Assembly (NCBI GenBank): GCA_041675505.1
Contig: JBAYTR010000004.1
Span: 189,378 to 253,377, forward strand
Length of the DNA stretch: 64,000 nt
Source of the DNA: JAGPCK01 sp041675505
Lineage (GTDB): Bacteria; Bacteroidota; Bacteroidia; UKL13-3
Direction of reading: 5' to 3'
The notes below the pieces were generated by a model. It was not told the origin of the DNA. It ran no database searches and saw only the letters and a program-made list of their open reading frames with translations. Position 1 is the first letter of the stretch, and the number at the start of each line of letters is the position of its first letter. The position numbers and the translations under genes are program-made. Positions 33,705-43,955 of the stretch are shown in pieces.

Positions 33705-36700
33705 TTAGTTCGTTTTAATCAGTTTCACTGTTTTGGCTGAGTTTCCTGCGTGGAAAGTACAGAAATACACTCCCGGAGCAAGTGTGCTGATGTCAATATT
33801 CTTGTTCAGTACATTTACATTTCCCATAAGTGGCAGTTCCATTACACGTTTGCCTGTTAAATCAGTAATGATAAAATCCATGTCCTGAGAAAACAGCGAA
33901 TAACCCGGATTCACCACACGAAGATTAAGCTGATTGCTGGCCGGGTTAGGATATACCGTAAACTGAATGTTATCAGCCACCACATTGCTTACTGAAGTAC
34001 TGTAATCTGATTTGAAACCGGCAATATCATCACGGTTACGTGGTAACATTTTCCAGTTTCCAAAACTGAAATACAACACCCCTTTTAGGAAGGCTAATTT
34101 CTGTTTTGATGTCAATGAATCCAGATTGAAGTTGGTACCAATGTCATTCGACTGGTCATCTACTCTTAATCCTACCGTTTTTGAACTGTCTTTTCCTATG
34201 GCAAATTCACCAAAATTACTTGGTGCATCAGCATTTTGATTAATTACATAAACTGAATCAAACTGCACCAGCATTCCTTCGTATGGCTCAGTTTGAGCAG
34301 CTACTTTGGCATGAACTGAATCAGAGTTTAATGAACTCACAAATGCAGGAAGTGTTTTTCCGGTACCTGCAACAATGTGGTTCGATCCGCCTGCGCTGTA
34401 AAGGGTTGTAACGTTAAAGTTTTCTCTTACCACACAAGAATTAATCACTACTGAATCTCCTCTGTTCCATTGATCAATACCATCACCTACACCGGCTGTA
34501 ACAAATATACCTGAGTTTGGATTGTTGCCGTCCTGAATGGTTACCAGACCTAAATCACTGGTTTTAGAAGTGGCCGTTACTATACCTTTAATACTAACAT
34601 TGGTTAATGTATCATTCATCCAAATGGAATTACCGTTGGAATAAGGAGACATTTGAATTTGCTGAATGGAAGTAACACCTCCGTCAACCACCATGTATGC
34701 TGAGTTGGTAGCTAAGCTGTCAGGTGAAAATCCGCTTCTTCCGCCATTATCTGTACCGCGAATAAAGTATTTCACAATTGAACCGTTAGCCTGGGCTGGT
34801 ATTGTGCCCGTCCATACTCCGTCTGAAGCAGTACCCGATGCCATAGTCATGGGAACTGAAGTGAAAGATGTTGTGTTAATACCTACTGCATAATTCAATG
34901 TAGCAGATACCACTGTGCTGTCGTCTGTAATACGGGCTGTAACTACAACCGGAGTGGTTGAGTTAGCAACCACAGGAGTTCTTTTTCTGTTTGAAACTAC
35001 CGGAGCCTGCGCCAGTGCCGGGCCTAAATCCGTTGGTGTAAGTGGTGAGAAAACATATTGCCAGGTGCCGCTTCCCGTATTAAAAGTCTCCGTAATTACA
35101 CCTCTGATGTAAGAAAGTGTAACACCAATGTTGGGCGGAGTAAATGTAGGCGTTGTGGTTGCTCCTGTTCCTACAGTATCTTCTCTGTGATCATTTCTGA
35201 AATATGCTGAAAAATCATACGTAGCAATTTTATTTCCGCTTTGATCTTGTATTGACCAGTTCCAACGGTTACTATTTGGTCCTGTTCTATCTACAACTGT
35301 AACATTATTAAACTGAACATAAACGCCTTCATACGGTTCTCCTGTGCTATGCTGGATGGTTTGTCCGCCTGCACCATCACTCTTCATAAACTTATCAATG
35401 GTTACTACTGTTGGAGTAATGCTTACAGGGTTCAGGTCAACAATCTCTGCAGGATAAGGTAAAATATTCAATTGAGTTTCGCCTGAAGTGGTTGCTCCGC
35501 TTCCGTTGAAATTTTTAAGTATACCCACATAACGCACTCGTAAACCCGGAACAGAGTTCTGGTTAAACTGTGTAGCATTCTTGTACGTAGTAAGTCCTCC
35601 GCTCCATCCTGAAACTGTAGTCGGGTCGCACATTATTTCAATTCCGCTCCAGGCACCGCCTGCTGCGTTTTGAATAAACGTTGCTCTACGGTTAAAAGAC
35701 AAACCATAATAACGTGGGTCAAATGATACTATTCCTTCTACCTGAACTGTATCACGGTAAACAGAATTTTTAAACGTTGGATTGACATAATCAGGAAGAG
35801 TATTGGCAGTTCCTAATTTCTGAGCAATAACATACTGCAGGCTGTCAATGGATACGATAGGATAAGGATACAGACTTCCTGCAGGTGTAGCTTTAGCTAA
35901 TACAAAATTACCGAAAGAGGTAAAGTTGACTGTTGATCTGACAGCACCATAAAAACTTTTTGAACCTGTACCACCCAAGTCATCCCAATTGCTGCCATTT
36001 TCACGGGCAATTCTGGCTAAGCTGGTATCATCAACATTATCATTGGCATTAAAGTTATTGTAATACTGACCGGTAATGGAGGCAGCGGTAACATTGGCTC
36101 CTGTACCTTTGGAAACTGACCAGTAACGGGATGAACTCACCGACTGAAGCGTTGATGGAAGTGTTTTTGAAGGCGGAGTAGCATTAAAAAGTTCAACAGT
36201 GTAAGTTGTTGGGGTAGCAGCATCCTGAGTTATATTCATCGACACTGGTCTGTAATTGGCACCTTTGCCTACAGGGAATTGCAATGATGTTAAAGAAGAA
36301 GAGGCAACCACATTAGCTAAAGGACCATCTACATAACGGGTTGTATCTGCACCTGAAGTGGTGGCATTGGCTCCCAGCGTAAGCAAATTAGTTGATGTGG
36401 TAATTAATTTACCTGATATAAATTTCAACTGACCGCTGATGCTACGGGCAGCGTGTAAAGTTACATGAGCCGGATTACCAATAGTGAGATTTACCGGGCC
36501 ATTAGAAGCCGGAAACTCCAGGTTAGCTGTAGTTTGAGCAGAAGTTCCCATGTATTCTAAAGTTCCGTTGGCTGCATAGGTAAATGTATTTGCTCCAAGG
36601 TTCAATGTTCCCTGAACCATACGAAGTGTTTTATATGTTCTGGAAGCATGAAGGTTAACACCGGAAGGGTTATTGATAGAAATTCCTGAAGGACCACCGG

Positions 36701-37762
36701 TAAGCGGTAACTCTGTATCAGATGTGGTTTGCGAGGTTGAACCCGCATATTCTACCAATGAATTAGGGCCGTATGTTATGGTATTGCCATTCAGATTAAG
36801 CTGATTGTTGGCAGTAAGTCCCAAAACACCGTTTATTGAAATATTATACGTTAAAGAGAAATTACTTCTAAGTGTAAGGTTGGTGAATGTTTCAGCTGAA
36901 TCAGCACCTGCAAGGCCTCCTGTGGAAGGCAAAAAGCCGTTCATTGTTACAACTGTTCCATTCAAAATCAGTGCACCTGCGGCAAGTATGGGTGATGCAC
37001 TATAGGAGGAAGGAACTACATAAAAGCCACCTGTATTTAAAGTAAAAGTGCCAAACTTGTCGGTAGCTGTTCTGAATAAACCGGTAGCTGAAGAAATGTA
37101 GGTAGCCCCTGAGTTGATGGTAAAAGTACCTGTACCTGCCGAACCGTATCGGGCTTAGGCCCACCGCTTACCTGCTGCACCACGCCTGAGGCAATGGTAA
37201 TACTTCCTGCTCTGAGGTTGGCATCAATTTTTGCCGTATCGGTAGCGCTGTTCATGGCAAACTCCAAACTCCAACCGTAGTTATTAGCAGGTGATGCCCA
37301 CTCGCCTGAAACCATTACCTCGCGTGTAGTGCCCACAAACTGAATTTTACCACCAGTTCCTGTGGTAATAAAAGCAGATGAATTATGAGCATTAGAAACT
37401 GCTGTACCGGGAATAGTGTTTTTAGCTGCGGTATAGGCTCTTATTTTGCCACTGATTGACAATGTAAATGATTGCGTATTGATGCGGCCCACATCACCCT
37501 GAGCTATGTCACTGTTCAGGTGCAAATCTTTACATGATCCGTTTGCCGCAAGAACAACAGAATCCCCATCCTGTATCCAAACAGAGTTGGATGAAGCCGG
37601 TACACTTGTGGCATTGTTCCACTGCAAGTTGCCTGCATCAAAAACCTCCCAGGTAGAAACAGTGTTCCAGCTCCCTGATTGTTTGCTCCTGAAATCACCG
37701 GTGACCTGAGCCATGGTGGTTATGGAGAATAATGCGATAATAAAAGTAAATAGTTGTTTCAT
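33705..37762 (-). pseudogene. Large T9SS-secreted protein gene split by a frameshift
   Basis: Two ORFs read as one ~1350-aa secreted protein. The 5' part (37762-37037) has a signal peptide (LFTFIIALFSITTMAQ) and an N-terminal domain with NSVWIQDGDSVVL and DLHLNSDIAQGDVGRINTQS. Near 37150-37160 the meaningful frame changes: after SGGPKP the original frame gives a non-repetitive tail, while the -1 frame gives RYGSAGTGTFTINSGATYIS and continues open to the stop at 33705. The 3' part has beta-rich repeats, a nuclease/calcium-type accessory region and a T9SS type A tail (FTVYPNPASNQLNLRV, LAPGVYFCTFH). It is a real frameshift mutation or a sequencing indel; no slippery heptamer is seen. A paralogue of the N-terminus occurs at 63418. 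Confidence 0.8.
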
Positions 37763-37795
37763 AACCTATAATTTTATAGTTGATAATTTACGAAG

Positions 37796-39877
37796 TTACT
37801 TAAGTATGACAAATTTTCCCATTTTAATTCCTTGGGAATCCAAGTCCTTGACTGCAAATAAATAAATCCCTGAACTCACCTGATTTTTAGTTTCGGTAAG
37901 CATATCCCAGGCATGCTCTCCGCCTGAAAAAGTAATAGTTCCCGCTCCGGCAAAATTTTCGAACCAACGCGAATCCTCTCCTTTATAAGTTCCTGCATTG
38001 TGGTTAATTCTTGACACCACATCACCCGAAGCGGTGTAAATGGTAATTTCACATCGCGAAGGCAGATTGTAAAAATAGATCTTCTTAGTGCGTGATGTTG
38101 TACCATCCCAAAGTGCTGAACCCTTGTAAGGATTAGGATAAACACCTACTTTTTTACCGTCTCCTTTTGATGAAAAAGGATTGGGCTCAGTTCCGGCAAA
38201 TACGCCATAAGAGTTTTCTGTTAGGGACGATTCCAATGCATCTAAACCCAATTCTGCATCGCCTTCATCAAAAGCAGTTAAAATAACTAAATATTGCCAG
38301 CCGTTGAGTAAACCGGTAAGCTTGTAATGAAAGTAAAAGGTGTCGTCTTCTATCACTACAGGTTCATCCAGTTTAATGGCAGTAAATCCATTATTAAAAC
38401 CAATGGTATTGCCGGCTGAATCCCATTGTGCAATAAGGTTGGCTTTGCTTAAAAGGTCAGTCCCCTGGTCATCTCCCAAGTTGGTGCGATACAAACGAAA
38501 ACCTTCAAAATCTTTCTTCTTGGAAATGGGGTCTATCGATTCCATCGAAGATTTATCCCAGTAAACATCCAGTTGATTGTTGGAAGGCACCATCTTAACT
38601 TTAGGTGTAGCGGGTGGTTCAGGTAGAATAAAACGATCAAGCTGATTGTTTGTATTCAAATCCTCTCCTGCATCCAGTTGACCGTTTTCGTTTAAATCTT
38701 CGCCAAGAAAAGTGCGCTTGGCCCAGCTCAAATGCTCAGTCAACTCTTTGCGTGCTTCTTTTGTATCCTTGTTGTTGGGATCACCTGAATCTTTTTGCTT
38801 GGCGCATACCATAGCAACGGCAAACCTGAACTTCTCTCCCGGCTTTACATTGGAAACAGGACCTATCGAAATTAACTGAATCCAGTTGCCTGTAATTTTA
38901 TTGGGACCATTAATCAGGTTCATGGAGTCGAGTCCGTTCTTTAACTTAAAATACCTTTCCTGATCATTTTGTGGAGTGGTGAACGGAGTAGCTGTGGAAT
39001 TATAATACCAAAAATTGGGATTAATAAAAGGTTGCGCATAGCCTGAATCAAGAAGGGACTTTGCATTGGCCGGATGAATATACATATCACGCCAGGTAAC
39101 ACCCAAAATCTGAGCTGCTGCATAGGATTGAGTGTAGTCCACATCATCACCCATTTGCTGGTATACATATAATGCGCTGAGGTCTCTATCAAAACCGCCT
39201 CTGCCTTTATTGAAAAATGCCGTACCATTATCTTGTGTTACGTTTACGTTACGCACTACCATGTCGCTCCACATACCCAGATAAACGGAATCCCACTGGT
39301 TAGACGAGTTGTTGGTTACTTCATAATTCAGAATCACAAAGAAATCAGCATAAGAATAATTCCATGAGTATGATTCCAAACGAACATCTGCTACCAAAGG
39401 GTTGGTATGGTTAGCAATAGGAATATTAACTCCCGGTACCACCACATTCTTATCCGTAAAATTGACGATGAAATCCTGATGGGAAATGGCATTGGTGCTG
39501 AAGTTATCTTTGTTTCTTAATGATGAACGTTCTGTAATTGGCCCCACTGCGGTAAACTCAAAACCATTGGCACCGGTTGAATACCCGTTGGCAGCATCCA
39601 ACGCTGAGGTGGAAACCAGTTGCTGGCCGTTTACCAAAGCTCCTATCCACAAACCGCCTTCAAATAAATGTTCTATACCTGAGTTGAGCGGATATTCCAT
39701 TGACGGAATGCCTTGTGTGTTACTGCGAACGGTGGGCCGACCCAATGTTCCCACATTGCTGATGGCTAAACCCAGCCTGCCTACATTGGTATATTTCTGA
39801 TCAAATAATACCTGTGCCGTTGCAGATGAGCAGAATATGAACAAAAAAACTATGCTTACACTTAAAACTTTATTCAT
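37796..39877 (-). CDS. Secreted protein with dockerin-like acidic repeats and T9SS-type tail
   Basis: This is a 693-aa protein from ATG 39877 (an in-frame ATG 8 codons earlier would put polar residues before the signal peptide VLSVSIVFLFIFCSSATAQ). The body starts VLFDQKYTNVGRLGLAIS and includes EDLNENGQLDAGEDLNTNNQ (about 390-415), two acidic loops resembling EF-hand/dockerin calcium sites. An Fn3-like part follows, then a C-terminal domain VGVYPNPYKGSALWDG...SSGIYLFAVKDLDSQGIKMGKFVILK, a common Bacteroidota sorting or pre-sorting form. The function is unknown. It lies 34 nt upstream of the frameshifted gene and reads the same way, so the two may be co-expressed. Confidence 0.75.
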   Translation of the reverse strand: MNKVLSVSIVFLFIFCSSATAQVLFDQKYTNVGRLGLAISNVGTLGRPTVRSNTQGIPSMEYPLNSGIEHLFEGGLWIGALVNGQQLVSTSALDAANGYSTGANGFEFTAVGPITERSSLRNKDNFSTNAISHQDFIVNFTDKNVVVPGVNIPIANHTNPLVADVRLESYSWNYSYADFFVILNYEVTNNSSNQWDSVYLGMWSDMVVRNVNVTQDNGTAFFNKGRGGFDRDLSALYVYQQMGDDVDYTQSYAAAQILGVTWRDMYIHPANAKSLLDSGYAQPFINPNFWYYNSTATPFTTPQNDQERYFKLKNGLDSMNLINGPNKITGNWIQLISIGPVSNVKPGEKFRFAVAMVCAKQKDSGDPNNKDTKEARKELTEHLSWAKRTFLGEDLNENGQLDAGEDLNTNNQLDRFILPEPPATPKVKMVPSNNQLDVYWDKSSMESIDPISKKKDFEGFRLYRTNLGDDQGTDLLSKANLIAQWDSAGNTIGFNNGFTAIKLDEPVVIEDDTFYFHYKLTGLLNGWQYLVILTAFDEGDAELGLDALESSLTENSYGVFAGTEPNPFSSKGDGKKVGVYPNPYKGSALWDGTTSRTKKIYFYNLPSRCEITIYTASGDVVSRINHNAGTYKGEDSRWFENFAGAGTITFSGGEHAWDMLTETKNQVSSGIYLFAVKDLDSQGIKMGKFVILK

Positions 39878-40101
39878 GTTAAAGGGACAAATGTCGGGCA
39901 ATTTAAGGATTATTAAGGTTAACTTTTTCTTAAATTAGACGTAAACGATTAAGACAACTCAAAACAAACAAATCGGTAATTTCCAAATGATGTAAAACTG
40001 AAATTAATGTTAAAAAAATAATTGCAGCTGCATTATCAGACAATTACGTAACAGTGAAAAAAAAGTGTTTACAGCAAGTTAGAAAAACAACTTTGTGAAA
40101 G

Positions 40102-40195
40102 TGTGAATAACTATTATCAGCCTGTCAGAACGTTACGTCATTCAAAATATCGATATTCACACATTATATACATTTTTAAAAAAGCTTGTGAATAA
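40102..40195. other. Cluster of DnaA-box-like sites upstream of dnaB (candidate oriC or DnaA-controlled promoter)
   Basis: TGTGAATAA (reverse complement TTATTCACA) occurs at 40102-40110 and 40187-40195, both followed by CTAT. ATATTCACA (one mismatch) lies at 40153-40161 on the other strand. The segment between them is very AT-rich, including TTATATACATTTTTAAAAAA. It lies in the 404-nt gene-free gap 39878-40281, where gene direction changes from minus (26.7-39.9 kb) to plus (dnaB onward). All this would fit a replication origin, but a DnaA-regulated dnaB promoter is as likely. Confidence 0.45.
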
Positions 40196-40281
40196 CTATC
40201 ACCAACTAATTTGCTTTGATTGAAATGGATACAAAACATTGAATATTCGTATCCGAGTTTACACGAACAGGTGCCACTAAA

Positions 40282-41781
40282 ATGACCGAGAAGAAAACTA
40301 AATTCACACGTAAAACTACTAATCAACTGTTATCACCTGAAGTACTTCAGGGAAAATTACCACCACAAGCCATCGAACTTGAAGAGGCTGTTTTAGGAGC
40401 CATAATGCTGGAAAAAAACGCATTAGCTGTGGTTATTGACATTATTAAACCTACTTATTTTTACAAAGATGCGCATCAGCATGTGTACACTTCCATGCTT
40501 AACCTGTTCGAAAAATCAGAGCCCATTGATATCCTTACAGTAACCAATCAACTGCGCTCAGACGGTAATCTTGAAATTTGCGGAGGTGCCTATTACATTA
40601 CTCAACTTACCAACCGTGTAGCCTCTGCTGCCAATATTGAGTTTCATGCGCGCATTATTGCTCAAAAGCATATTCAACGTGAACTCATTCGCATATCAGG
40701 AGAAATTCAACGCGATGCTTTTGAAGACACTACAGACGTTTTTGAATTGCTGGACCAGGCGGAAAATAAACTGTTCCAGATAAGTGAAGGAAACGTTAGC
40801 AGTAACTCCGAAAAGGTAGATAAGCTGCTAAAAGAGGCCATCAAAATGATTGAAGACCTCAAGGGGCATGAGGACGGACTTACCGGTATTCCATCCGGCT
40901 TTTCAGCACTTGACCGTTTAACCTCCGGCTGGCAACGTTCTGATTTGGTTATTCTGGCAGCTCGCCCCGGTATGGGTAAAACAGCTTTTGTATTGTCTAT
41001 GGCTCGTAATGCTGCTGTTATGGGCAACCACGCTGTAGCTATCTTCTCATTGGAAATGTCTTCCATTCAGCTGGTCAATCGTTTGATTTCAGGCGAAACT
41101 AATCTGGAATCTGAAAAACTCAAAAAAGGTAACCTGCGGGAAGATGAGTGGATTCAACTTAACAAAATGGTGGGTAAACTTTCAGAAGCTCCCATCTTTA
41201 TTGACGATACTCCTGCCCTGTCTATTTTTGAATTAAGAGCCAAATGCCGTAAGCTGAAGACACAGCACAATATTGAACTGGTAATTATTGATTACCTGCA
41301 ACTGATGCGGGGTGATGATAACCGATCTAACGGTAACCGTGAACAGGAAATAAGTTACATTTCCCGCTCACTCAAAGCACTGGCTAAAGAATTGAATATT
41401 CCGGTAATTGCCCTCTCGCAGTTAAGTCGTGCAGTTGAAACACGTGGTGGCGATAAACGACCCATGCTCTCCGATTTACGTGAATCAGGTTCAATTGAGC
41501 AGGATGCGGATATGGTGGCCTTTATTTATCGCCCCGAATACTACCAGATAACAGAAGACTCGGAAGGTAACAGCACTTTAGGTACCGCTGAAATTATTGT
41601 AGCCAAACACCGTAATGGTGCCACTGACAGTGTGCGATTGAAATTCGTTGGTAAATTTGCCAAATTCGAAAATCTGGAAGAATATAATTTTGACGCTGAT
41701 ATTATTGAGGAGAGCAATACCGTTACCTTTCAATCACGCATGAACACCATTCGTGATGAGGACGATGCACCTCCGTTTTAA
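40282..41781 (+). CDS. dnaB: Replicative DNA helicase DnaB
   Basis: Hexameric 5'-3' helicase of the replisome, 499 aa. The N-terminal domain (about 30-135) begins PPQAIELEEAVLGAIM. The RecA-like C-domain has GIPSGFSALDRLTSGWQRSD, Walker A ARPGMGKTAF, FSLEMSS, and Walker B LVIIDYLQLM. DLRESGSIEQDADMVAFIYRPEYY follows, a diagnostic DnaB block. No intein is inserted. It starts at ATG 40282 behind the DnaA-box cluster and converges with a small TPR gene. Confidence 0.97.
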   Translation: MTEKKTKFTRKTTNQLLSPEVLQGKLPPQAIELEEAVLGAIMLEKNALAVVIDIIKPTYFYKDAHQHVYTSMLNLFEKSEPIDILTVTNQLRSDGNLEICGGAYYITQLTNRVASAANIEFHARIIAQKHIQRELIRISGEIQRDAFEDTTDVFELLDQAENKLFQISEGNVSSNSEKVDKLLKEAIKMIEDLKGHEDGLTGIPSGFSALDRLTSGWQRSDLVILAARPGMGKTAFVLSMARNAAVMGNHAVAIFSLEMSSIQLVNRLISGETNLESEKLKKGNLREDEWIQLNKMVGKLSEAPIFIDDTPALSIFELRAKCRKLKTQHNIELVIIDYLQLMRGDDNRSNGNREQEISYISRSLKALAKELNIPVIALSQLSRAVETRGGDKRPMLSDLRESGSIEQDADMVAFIYRPEYYQITEDSEGNSTLGTAEIIVAKHRNGATDSVRLKFVGKFAKFENLEEYNFDADIIEESNTVTFQSRMNTIRDEDDAPPF

Positions 41782-41782
41782 A

Positions 41783-42094
41783 CTACAACATATCCAATGC
41801 TGAACGTAACTCAGCCAGTGTTTTCGTATTCTTTTGCTGCGTGGCAATTTCAATTCCTTTAGTGTAGGTTTCTTCCGCTTTGGAAATATTTCCCAATAGT
41901 GCGTACAATCCACCCAATTGGTAATACACCGCCAAGTAATCCCACTGCTTCAACAGCAAGTCTTCGTAGCGTTTTATAGCTTCCTCTGTATTTCCTTTTA
42001 CCTGAAATTCCAACGCCACAGCATACAGGAGAAAGGCGTCATCAGGGCTATTTTTCAATAACTCAATTAATTGTTGCAATCTGTCTGTACTCAT
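41783..42094 (-). CDS. Small TPR-repeat protein
   Basis: About 103 aa from ATG 42094 (the in-frame ATG 15 nt upstream lies in the etfB promoter region). There are three helix-turn-helix TPR units: AFLLYAVALEFQVKGNTEEAIKRYEDLL, YLAVYYQLGGLYALLGNISKAEETYTKGI, and a short capping helix (each residue pattern spread over 34 aa). It is cytoplasmic, with no signal peptide. Such small TPR proteins are adaptors; the partner is unknown. It ends 2 nt after the dnaB stop, convergent. Confidence 0.75.
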   Translation of the reverse strand: MSTDRLQQLIELLKNSPDDAFLLYAVALEFQVKGNTEEAIKRYEDLLLKQWDYLAVYYQLGGLYALLGNISKAEETYTKGIEIATQQKNTKTLAELRSALDML

Positions 42095-42118
42095 ATGTAT
42101 AATGTGCAATTTTTAAAT

Positions 42119-42126
42119 ACTTTTGT
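42119..42126 (+). promoter_or_regulatory. -7 box of the etfBA operon
   Basis: TACTTTTG fits TAnnTTTG exactly and lies 24 nt before the etfB ATG. The -33 element is weak. Confidence 0.5.
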
Positions 42127-42149
42127 AGCCCAAGCATAAATACAATTTC

Positions 42150-42887
42150 ATGAAGATTTTAGTTTGTATAAGCAATGTTCCGGATACCACCACAAAAATA
42201 GCGTTTACGGACAACAACACGAAGTTTAACACCACAGGAGTTCAGTACATTATTAACCCATACGATGAGCTGGCCTTAACCAAAGCACTTGAAATAACAG
42301 AAAAACTTCAAGGCTCAGTTACGGTTATCAATGTAGGTTTAGCAGATACCGAACCCAATATCCGCAAGGCATTGGCCATTGGCGCACAAGACGCTATTCG
42401 TGTTAATGCGCACCCTGAAGATGCCACTTTTGTAGCCGCACAAATTGCTGCTGTGGCTAAAGCAGAAAATTTCGACCTTATTTTAACCGGTCGTGAATCC
42501 ATTGATTACAACAGCGGCCAGGTTTACGGTCTGCTGGCTGAAATGCTGGGTTGGCCTTCAGTAAACGTAATCAATACACTTGATATTGAAAACGGAGTTG
42601 CCACCATGGAGCGTGATATTGACGGAGGTCGTGAGGTAGTTACCTGTTTGCTTCCTTTTGTAGCCAGTGCTCAAAAAGAACTGGCCGAGCCCCGTATACC
42701 TAACATGCGTGGAATTATGGCCGCCCGCACCAAACCGTTAAAAGTAGTAGACCCGGTTGCATTAAACGCTTATACGCAAACTCCGTCTTTTGAACTTCCT
42801 CAACCAAAAGCAGGTTGCAAAATGATTGATGCTGATAAAGCAGAGCAACTGATTGATTTATTGCACAACGAAGCCAAAATTATTTAA
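42150..42887 (+). CDS. etfB: Electron transfer flavoprotein beta subunit
   Basis: This 245-aa subunit of the ETF heterodimer passes electrons from acyl-CoA and other dehydrogenases to the quinone pool. Signatures are MKILVCISNVPDTTTKIAF at the N-terminus, YIINPYDELALTKAL, and the ETF-beta loop region RESIDYNSGQVYGLLAEMLG. It is followed 24 nt later by etfA, a standard pair. Confidence 0.95.
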   Translation: MKILVCISNVPDTTTKIAFTDNNTKFNTTGVQYIINPYDELALTKALEITEKLQGSVTVINVGLADTEPNIRKALAIGAQDAIRVNAHPEDATFVAAQIAAVAKAENFDLILTGRESIDYNSGQVYGLLAEMLGWPSVNVINTLDIENGVATMERDIDGGREVVTCLLPFVASAQKELAEPRIPNMRGIMAARTKPLKVVDPVALNAYTQTPSFELPQPKAGCKMIDADKAEQLIDLLHNEAKII

Positions 42888-42911
42888 TCATCACTGAAAA
42901 ACATTAAGTTT

Positions 42912-43889
42912 ATGTCAATATTGGTATTTGCAGAAAATATAGAAGGAACATACAAAAAATCATCTTTTGAAGCTGTAGCCTATGCCGCAAAAATTGCAGA
43001 AGGCTCACAACAAAAAGTAATAGCCGTTTCACTCGGATTGATGGACGGAAAACAACTGGAAGAGCTGGCCCGCTATGGTGCTGATAAAGTAATTGCCGTA
43101 GCTGACAACCGCCTCAATAACTTTGATGCCAAGGCTTATTCCACTGTTATTGCTCAGGTAGCTGCTGCTGAGGGCAGCAACACCATTATCATTTCCAACA
43201 CTTACGGAGGGAAATCAATAGCTCCGCGAGTGGCTGTAAAACTGAATGCCGGTATTGTATCGGGCGTAATTTCTTACCCCGACCATTCAACCGGATTTAA
43301 AGTAAGAAAAACAGTTTTCTCCGGAAAAGCATTTGCTGATGTTACCATCGCCACAGCCAATAAAGTATTGGCCATCACTCCGAACTCTTTCTCTGTTGCA
43401 ACAACTGAAAAAGCTGCTGAAATTACTGAATTCTCAGCAACACTTTCTGATAGTGATTTCGGAACAAAATCTATTGAAGTTAAACGCGTATCAGGAAAAA
43501 TTCCGTTGACAGAAGCAGAGGTAGTTGTATCAGGCGGAAGAGGTTTAAAAGGACCTGAAAACTGGAATATTATTGAAGAACTGGCTGAAGTATTAGGTGC
43601 TGCAACAGCTTGCTCCAAACCCGTTTCCGACATGCACTGGAGACCACACTCTGAACACGTGGGACAAACAGGTATTACCATTAAACCTGATTTGTATTTT
43701 GCCTGCGGAATATCCGGAGCTATACAACACCTTGCCGGAGTTAGTTCCAGCAAAGTAATTGTTGCCATTAACAAAGACCCTGAGGCCCCGTTTTTCAAAG
43801 CTGCTGATTATGGTATAGTAGGAGATGTATTTGATGTACTGCCAAAAATTACTGCTGCAGCCAGAAAACTTAAAGCCTCACAGAATTAA
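42912..43889 (+). CDS. etfA: Electron transfer flavoprotein alpha subunit
   Basis: This 325-aa partner of EtfB carries the FAD. The C-terminal FAD domain is clear: VVSGGRGLKGPENW, VGQTGITIKPDLYFACGISGAIQHLAG and VIVAINKDPEAPFFKAADYGIVGD. The segment before it (SDMHWRPHSEH) differs from the usual SRAAVD block of mitochondrial-type proteins, as in many Bacteroidota. It is the second gene of the operon. Confidence 0.95.
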   Translation: MSILVFAENIEGTYKKSSFEAVAYAAKIAEGSQQKVIAVSLGLMDGKQLEELARYGADKVIAVADNRLNNFDAKAYSTVIAQVAAAEGSNTIIISNTYGGKSIAPRVAVKLNAGIVSGVISYPDHSTGFKVRKTVFSGKAFADVTIATANKVLAITPNSFSVATTEKAAEITEFSATLSDSDFGTKSIEVKRVSGKIPLTEAEVVVSGGRGLKGPENWNIIEELAEVLGAATACSKPVSDMHWRPHSEHVGQTGITIKPDLYFACGISGAIQHLAGVSSSKVIVAINKDPEAPFFKAADYGIVGDVFDVLPKITAAARKLKASQN

Positions 43890-43921
43890 TTATTCGTATA
43901 CTCAGTGTCGTTTGTTTTTCC

Positions 43922-43929
43922 TAACTTTG
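43922..43929 (+). promoter_or_regulatory. -7 box upstream of the bifunctional-nuclease gene
   Basis: TAACTTTG fits TAnnTTTG and lies 26 nt before the ATG at 43956. No good -33 element at the proper spacing. Confidence 0.4.
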
Positions 43930-43955
43930 GCTACTGAGCACTACCTTATTTCCCG

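Noticed and set aside
37150..37160. Programmed -1 ribosomal frameshift in the secreted-protein gene
   Set aside because: No X-XXY-YYZ slippery heptamer was seen, and the out-of-frame product is a plain dead end.
43274..43798. 174-aa ORF antisense to etfA
   Set aside because: Shadow of a well-conserved gene in the complementary frame.
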